Below are positions 8,335-13,017 of a stretch of DNA of 13,017 nt, one piece after another. The stretch spans positions 1 to 13,017 of the forward strand of contig JALRMH010000131.1 in the NCBI GenBank assembly GCA_026119935.1, written 5' to 3'. The stretch is from Endothia cerciana (taxonomy: Eukaryota; Ascomycota; Sordariomycetes; Diaporthales; Cryphonectriaceae). Under the pieces are notes generated by a model. It did no database searches and was not told the origin of the DNA. It was given only the letters and a program-made list of their open reading frames with translations. Numbering within the stretch: position 1 is the first letter of the stretch; each line of letters opens with the position of its first letter. Made by a program: the position numbers and the translations under genes.

Positions 8335-10229
8335 TCTTATAGGAACTGCTTATCTATAAAGACGACTATATAGCTGCTGATCTCGAACTTATTCTTTATG
8401 CACTTATTGACAGCGTAGAAAAAGAGCAGGGAGTAGGCTAAGTAAAAGTAGGCGTTACTAGCGCAGTCGTTCTAGGGCAGGTTACAAGGGTTATAAGTAG
8501 CTATATAGATATACTTTATACCGCCCTTATTTATCTTAGCTAACTATGCAGTATATACGATGCTGAGGCGAGGCATGCTAGCGGCTTGCTTATTATAGCT
8601 GGCTTAGGTCCTCTTACTAGTCTTGCAGGAGTCCTCTATAAGGGCGGATGTGCTAGGCATTATAACCTCTTAGACCTTCTAGTCTAGGCCTCTCTTTAGC
8701 AAACTTTAAGCTGTGTTCAGGAGGTAGGCAGCAGTCTTAAGGTCAAGCCTGACAGCAGCCTAGACGTCCTCTATCTATATACTAGTAATAGAGTCCTGCT
8801 TTACATAGCGCTTGTTAAACAGGAGCTTATGCGTAAAGAAGTCTAGTAGTATAAGGGACAACAGGCAGTGATAATATATATTTAGAGACTCTGTCAGCTT
8901 CCTTAGCACCTAATAGATAGTTGCGCTCTGCGAAAGCGACTTCTTAAGCGTCTTGCCCTTCTATATATATAGAGTCTGCAGCAATATATTTGTAGTAGCT
9001 TATAGTATCTGCCTATCGTCCTTATTCATCTCTACCTCTAGCGTCTAGATGCAGTAGAGGGGGATCTTAGTTATAAGGAAGCTAGTAGAGCTGTCAAGGA
9101 GCATAAGGGGCGTCGATATAGTGCGCTTTATCTAGGCTACCCAGAACACTATCTCAGCCTCTTGGCTGCGTAGCTGGGTGGACTTAGAGCTCTAGAGGAA
9201 AAAGGTGTAGTAGGATAAGATCGACTAAAACTTGTTCCTGCCTAGGTCCTTCTCGTACTATTTTTAGAACGCTTAGAGCACGATCTTCTGCTCCTTAGTA
9301 AAGTCCTGCCGGATGATATCAGGCTCTTTATCTAGCAGCGTAAAAGGGTTATAAGCCGGGTTGCAGATAATCTGTAAGGCCTGCTCCCTGCTTGCTATAT
9401 AAAAAATCTCGCTAAGGCCGGATATATTGTTAGCTATATTGTAGAACCCAGCTATATCAGCGAGGTTATTAAGCGTAAGCGTAGTAGATAAGCATATAAT
9501 GCTGTACTTCTTAATAAAGAGGATGCCTTAGTAGAAGCGAGATATAGTATAACACGCGATATAGGCCTTATCTAGGAATATTATATTGAAGATAGGCTAG
9601 GCTATATAGTTTTAAGGATAGAAGCAGGACGAAAGGCTGTACTCGATTATATAGCCTGTAGGGACCTGCAAGCCTATCCTGTCTAAAGCAGCTATAGACT
9701 TGCTCTTAATAGCAGTATAGACTAGGCTAACCTCGATATCCTTAAAGGACCTAGAGAAGATATCCTTTAGGGCTGCGGGCAGCAGGTCGTCTACTGCATC
9801 GCAGCTACCTGCCTGCTAGGCCTAGAGGTCGAGACTAGAGGGGGCTCCCTTAGACGCAACAGGCGCGAGAAAAGAGCTCAACCCTAGCATATCATCCACC
9901 TCCTCCTTCACTAGCTCTCCCTCTAGCTCCTTAGTCAGATCTATATCGTCCTATAGGCTGTCGGTGTTGTAGACCAGGCCGTTGTTGTTCTTTGCGACCT
10001 CCCTCTCCTCCTTCTTCTTAATGCCCTGCTAGATGCTAGTGATTTTGTCGCAGAAGTAGCTACTTAGGTCGGACACGGCGACCTCCTTCCTACCAACAGT
10101 AGGGTATAGGTAGATCTCGTCCTCCAGGTTGTCCAGGTTGTCCAGGTTGTTAAAGGTGAAGCGCAGGTTCTTCAGCATAAACCAGGCCTGCAGCATGCTA
10201 TAGGAATAGATAAAGAGCTTGCAGGCTGT
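8335..10229 (-). pseudogene. Gene A exon 3 (631 codons plus 2 bases)
   Basis: Starts after the acceptor ttttttttAG with ACA GCC TGC and stays in one frame to CTA TAA GA at the GTAAGT donor. I count about 26 in-frame stops, roughly two thirds TAG and one third TAA, with no TGA. None follows a G, whereas 13 of 16 surviving CAG/CAA codons do. Early features are MLQAWFMLKNL (MLQ from about 10194), an (NLD)3 repeat, and Asp/Glu-rich segments; the rest is Leu/Ile/Tyr/Lys-rich without a motif I know. No frameshift is seen over 1.9 kb, so decay has been by substitution only. The open alternative is that this is a separate gene whose true stop is TAA at 8331-8333, which also follows G. Confidence 0.7.
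10122..10148 (-). repeat. (NLD)3 9-bp tandem repeat in exon 3
   Basis: Three units of gtccaggtt (the first ctccaggtt) encode Asn-Leu-Asp/Glu repeats on the minus strand. They still contain CCA, the trinucleotide most depleted elsewhere, so they either escaped mutation or expanded after it. Confidence 0.8.
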
Positions 10230-10369
10230 CTAAAAAAAAAAAAAGAGGGGGGGGAAGGGAAAATTAGCGCTGTTAGAATCAATTAGGCTGAAAAAGAAAA
10301 AAGGGGCGAGGAGGAGGGAGAGGGGGTGTTTCTAGGCATAATTGAGTCCGGCAGGCTAAGAAAACATAC
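10230..10369 (-). other. Spliceosomal intron E of gene A (140 nt)
   Basis: The donor GTATGT (10364-10369) directly follows CTA TAA. The acceptor is a long pyrimidine tract ending in AG (10230-10231), with GCTAAT as a possible branch site upstream. The junction is phase 0 on both sides. The intron contains an inverted motif pair: gttagaatcaattaggctga (10272-10291) against aggcataattgagtccggca (10334-10353). C/G runs lie between and beside the arms. Confidence 0.7.
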
Positions 10370-10827
10370 TTATAGGCTAGCCAGCGCCTAAATGCACCTC
10401 TCAAGCTTCTTATACTACTCTTTATTAGTGTGCAGGATAGTAGCGCCTGTTATATAAACGCTAGCGCTAGTAGTATAGATATATATATCCAACTTCTTCT
10501 AAAAGGGCTTAACAAGCTTAAAGGCTGTCTAGTCGAGCAGGTCCCTTATAGTAAAGTAGATGCTAGGGCAGTAGACAGGTGCCTCCTTATTAATGAAGTC
10601 AATAGTAATAGTAGTGACGCAAAGCATTATAATAGCATCTGTAGTAAGAGTCTTGCTAAGACTGCAATTATTAGCAAGAATATAAAACAGAAAGAGCGAC
10701 TTAAAGCGCTAGTATATAGTATATGCATCTATAAGTATTTAGTTAGTATAGAAAACGCTTCCTGTAGTTAGTTCCTTCCCTGCTCTGCCCCTGCTCCTGC
10801 CCTTGCTTCCTTTCTATAGTAGGTAAG
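10370..10827 (-). pseudogene. Gene A exon 2 (152 codons plus 2 bases)
   Basis: Starts with CT completing a split codon, then TAC CTA CTA TAG, a Gly/Arg/Lys-rich stretch (KGSKGRSRGRAGKE), then a Leu/Ile/Thr-rich stretch to the GTATGT donor. About eight in-frame TAG/TAA. All but one follow A, C or T; the exception (GAG TAG TAT) fits a lost Trp, since TGG to TAG does not depend on the preceding codon. The plus strand has a clean 113-codon ORF (10430-10771). It is judged a shadow because the minus strand continues the frame and phase of both neighbours and its stops obey the mutation context. Confidence 0.6.
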
Positions 10828-11038
10828 CTAAGGCAAAGGCCTAGCTACTTTAGTAGAATTATTCCTGTTTTCCTCTGTTTTTTAAAAAGGGATGTTGTTC
10901 TCTCTTTTTTTTAGAGCTTCTAGACTCGATTAAGGCTAAAAATAACCCTACGATTTCTAAGCATAATCGAGTCTAGAACCTTAAAAAAAAGAAATAAAAA
11001 AGGAACAAGAAGAAATAGAGAGGGGCTATAGAACTCAC
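10828..11038 (-). other. Spliceosomal intron F of gene A (211 nt)
   Basis: The donor GTGAGT (11033-11038) follows GCG ATG G. The proposed acceptor is ttgccttAG (G at 10828), preceded by a branch-like TACTAAA. The junction is phase 1 on both sides (G|CT). The 5' half is CT-rich and the 3' half A/G-rich around a central palindrome, so the whole intron could fold as one hairpin. The acceptor choice is less certain than in intron D; a second AG lies ten bases downstream at tatag. Confidence 0.6.
10919..10977. repeat. Palindrome in intron F
   Basis: The left arm tctagactcgattaaggcta (10919-10938) faces taagcataatcgagtctaga (10958-10977), nearly its exact reverse complement. The outer 13 bases (tctagactcgatt) pair perfectly, with 19 bases between the arms. 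It is the best-preserved pair of the motif family in the window. Confidence 0.9.
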
Positions 11039-12544
11039 CCATCGCCTAGTGCTACTTAAATGCAAAAGCAGGCTTGATAATATTATCTAGCTTAATAGTG
11101 CTCGTCTTATCACCCTGCACAGACTTGATATTATCCTCACTATCGTCCTCCTAGTCGTGCTCGGCTGCACGCTCCTTACCCTTGCCCTGCTTAGCTTGGC
11201 TGAACGAGACCTAGGCCTTGCTGATAATGTCCTTGCGATAGCGCTCAGTATTCTCCTTGTTAAATATGCAGGTCTCCTAATCGTCCTTGTCTATCTTAAA
11301 AGCCTGGAATACACGCTGCTAGGGGTATATAGGAGGGGCGCTGCTAGCAGCTGTCTTGTTAAAAGCGTAGATAGCACCTAGGACCTAGTCGGCCTGCTTA
11401 TATTGTGCGTTGCTGTCTATATTCAGGGTTCTGTCTGACTTTGCAAGCTTAGTAGCAAGGGCATCTGCGATAGCGATGTAGGCATTAAGGTACTCAGCCT
11501 GCTTTTCTTATATTATCAGGCCGGAAAAGGCAGGGTTGATAGCGCGGTCGATATCCTTAGCCTCTAAGTTGTATATAGGGCTGTAGAACTGCTAAATGCC
11601 CTAGGCGACTATTTGCTATGTCTTAAAGTCTATCAGGGTCTAGTCTGCAGTAAGGAGGTTCTTAGAAGCATTTAACTAGGCTATCTAGTTTATAAGGGCA
11701 GAATGCTTCTCTATAACTGTCTTGATAGCGTGTTCAAGCTTTAGGACCTTCTCCTTAGACGCATCCTCACCGGACTAGGCATAGTAGTTAGCTAGATATA
11801 TATTAAGCTGACAAGCGACGTCCGATTTCTAGCTGCTATCGGCCAGCATAGCAGTGTAAAGCTAGTTATAGTTGATCCGGTCATGCTGCAGGATAGTCTA
11901 GGCTGAATCTGTGTCCTTTACTAAGATGCCTATCTCAGCATCGCTCACCTAGTATAAAAGCTTATTCGTGTTAATGACGGCCTTCTAGGAGCCGACTACT
12001 CTTATAACGTCCTTATACTTATAGTAGATCAGGCTAAGTATAGTATAGACGCGCTGCTAGTCCTCTAAGGCATAGCCTTTAAAAGACTAGCTGTTGACGT
12101 ATATATCCTTGTTGATAACCTGGAAGCAGGACAGCTCGTCCTTCTTAGTCAGGTTTCAGAAGGCAGGCTAGAAGCTGACGTCAGAGGGGTTCAAAACCTA
12201 CTTCTCCTTAGCCTCCTCCTAGCATAACGCCTAAAACTCAGTGTTATACTACAGGCCCTTAGTGCAGTATAATAAGGTCTAATATATATATAAGTATGCA
12301 GTGCTGTATATATAGATGCTAGCGCCTTTCTTCTTAAGGCTAGCGTTAATAATGCAGTACTCTATCTTAGTAGGCTACGCGCTGTTTAAGCCCTGCTAGG
12401 CCTTCTGCATTACAGCTATAATCTTACAGGTGCTAGAGCTAGCTATTATTATCTTAAAGGTAGCAAAGATCTTAGACTAGTTGTATAATTAGGTGTTCTC
12501 TATATTATTGATTAATTCGTATGCAGGGCTAAGAAGCTATAAAC
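11039..12544 (-). pseudogene. Gene A exon 1 (first exon resolved here)
   Basis: A 1.5-kb minus-strand frame with many TAG, a few TAA and one TGA (12156-12158), ending at the GTGAGT donor. The product is Lys/Ala/Leu/Asn-rich with a probable coiled-coil-like stretch (EDASKEKVLKLEHAIKTVIE, about 11710-11770) and an acidic EDDSEDN segment near the end (about 11125-11155). Most stops follow C, A or T; AAG TAG CAC near 11056 is G-preceded and fits a lost Trp. The limit at 12544 is a proposal: CACTAATCTTTCTGTATTAG looks like branch site plus acceptor, giving a phase-1 start, but the frame is also open a little further upstream. No credible start codon is visible; an in-frame ATG (VMQKA) near 12410 is the first retained. 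The 74-codon plus-strand ORF at 11157-11381 is a shadow. Confidence 0.6.
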
Positions 12545-12597
12545 CTAATACAGAAAGATTAGTGTTCTATAGCCTAGGCTCTGGGCTTCGGATTTCC

Positions 12598-12760
12598 TTT
12601 TTTTTTTTTTTTTTTAGTAGCGCTAGGCTTGATTATGTCCTATAAAGCTAGTGCGATTTCTCAGCGCAGTTGAGTCCAAGGGGAGCGGAAAAGAGAGGCT
12701 AGATCAATAGAGGAAGAAAAGAAAAAGAAGAAAAAAAAGAAGAAAAAAAAAAAGCAGAGG
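12598..12760. repeat. Motif element G (inverted pair, T18 and purine tract)
   Basis: A run of 18 T (12598-12615) precedes a motif at 12622-12647 (ctaggcttgattatgtccta). An inverted partner lies at 12662-12679 (gcgcagttgagtccaa), followed by an A/G-rich stretch to about 12760. On the minus strand this gives the order CT-rich, motif pair, A-run, gene A frame, as in the resolved introns. It probably belongs to an intron upstream of exon 1, whose donor I cannot place. Confidence 0.6.
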
Positions 12761-12889
12761 GGGGAAGAAAATAGAAGAGGAGATAGCTATTAAGTAGAGC
12801 AGTATGTTATAAGTTGGCTTTAACCCTGACAGTCACTCTACCTAATCCTTCCCTCTGCCTCTTCTCTCTTTTTCTGCCTTGCCTTTTTT
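12761..12889. other. Short stretch without assigned feature
   Basis: Between elements G and H. It might hold a small upstream exon of gene A on the minus strand, because a GGATTAG acceptor-like site lies near 12846. I find no matching donor and no distinctive frame. Confidence 0.3.
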
Positions 12890-13000
12890 TAGTGGCTCTA
12901 GACTCAATTGAGTCCTAAAATCGTAGAGTGGAAATCTTTTTTTTTTTAAAAGGGGGGGGGGGGGCTTTTTAGTAGCTCTGGAATAAATTATATCCAGAAT
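12890..13000. repeat. Motif element H (near-palindromic motif, T and G runs)
   Basis: The motif at 12899-12914 (tagactcaattgagtcc) is itself almost perfectly palindromic. After a run of T, then AAAA and about 12 G, there is a second palindromic site ctggaataaattatatccag (12978-12997). The element closes the window, so its partner sequence may lie beyond the end. Confidence 0.65.
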
Positions 13001-13017
13001 TACTCAAGTTAGGAGGG

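Larger units (their letters stand above)
6570..12544 (-). pseudogene. Gene A: four-exon giant protein (~1,750 codons), unrecognised, decayed
   Basis: Four minus-strand blocks, each open except for TAG/TAA (one TGA), join across three introns with matching phases: exon 1 11039-12544, exon 2 10370-10827, exon 3 8335-10229, exon 4 6570-7953. Donors are GTGAGT, GTATGT and GTAAGT. Phases 1, 0 and 2 agree on both sides, and the summed exon lengths stay in frame through to a TAA after AAG (6570-6572). The product would have a long, largely helical-looking body, a Glu-rich acidic segment, a GRKRKG basic motif and a (KAR)n tail, suggesting a nuclear or nucleic-acid-binding protein (inference). I recognise no catalytic motif. 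The 5' end is open: a branch-like CACTAAT followed by an acceptor at 12545-12546 suggests more exons upstream. As it stands it cannot give a full product. Confidence 0.65.

Noticed and set aside
10430..10771. Plus-strand 113-residue intact ORF
   Set aside because: The minus strand continues the phase and frame of both neighbouring exons, and its stops fit the mutation context. The plus frame also begins without an ATG.
10919..10977. Palindrome read as a rho-independent terminator
   Set aside because: The intron signals and eukaryotic character make a bacterial terminator implausible, and the hairpin lies inside an intron with matching phases.
11157..11381. Plus-strand 74-residue Leu-rich ORF
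   Set aside because: It lies antisense to exon 1 of gene A, whose frame continues on both sides.
190..12544. A reassigned genetic code in which UAG and UAA mean Gln
   Set aside because: Long frames broken almost only by TAG/TAA invite this reading. The stops depend on the preceding base (none after G in exon 3, apart from sites explained by Trp), some fit Trp rather than Gln, TGA also appears in gene B, and the same CA loss affects non-stop positions. A mutational cause explains all of this.

Overview
The window reads as an accessory or repeat-rich stretch of a filamentous ascomycete genome that has suffered a repeat-induced-point-mutation (RIP)-like process. TA, CTAG and TAG are strongly over-represented. 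Long reading frames survive without frameshifts but are peppered with TAG and TAA where Gln or Trp would be expected. Intron signals are of fungal type (GTAAGT, GTGAGT and GTATGT donors, a TACTAAT branch site). No bacterial-style operon or ribosome-binding site is seen. No RNA gene, CRISPR array or recognisable transposase was found.

All coding signal I can support lies on the minus strand; the intact plus-strand ORFs are shadows. In transcription order (high to low coordinate): (1) gene A, about 12544 to 6570, four exons joined by three introns in compatible phases, about 1,750 codons, ending in an acidic region, a basic GRKRKG motif and a (KAR)n tail; (2) a decayed ubiquitin-derived gene at about 6177 to 5575, carrying tandem 33-residue copies of the ubiquitin core; (3) gene B, about 5065 to 246, one frame of about 1,540 codons interrupted only by substitution-type stops. 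I do not recognise genes A or B.

Two features tie the window together. First, the mutation has a context: CA preceded by G is largely spared, while CCA, TCA and many ACA are lost. CAG codons therefore survive after a codon ending in G and become TAG elsewhere, which lets one assign the coding strand and guess which stops were Gln and which were Trp. Second, all three resolved introns, and five further non-coding stretches, carry pairs of an 18-22 bp motif (core TAGACTYAATTRTGYCTA), usually inverted and set among long T, C, A or G runs. They may be hairpin-forming, introner-like introns.

How the genes work together is unknown. Same-strand order and shared intron-like elements suggest one unit (a large mobile element, or a repeated accessory segment), but this is inference.
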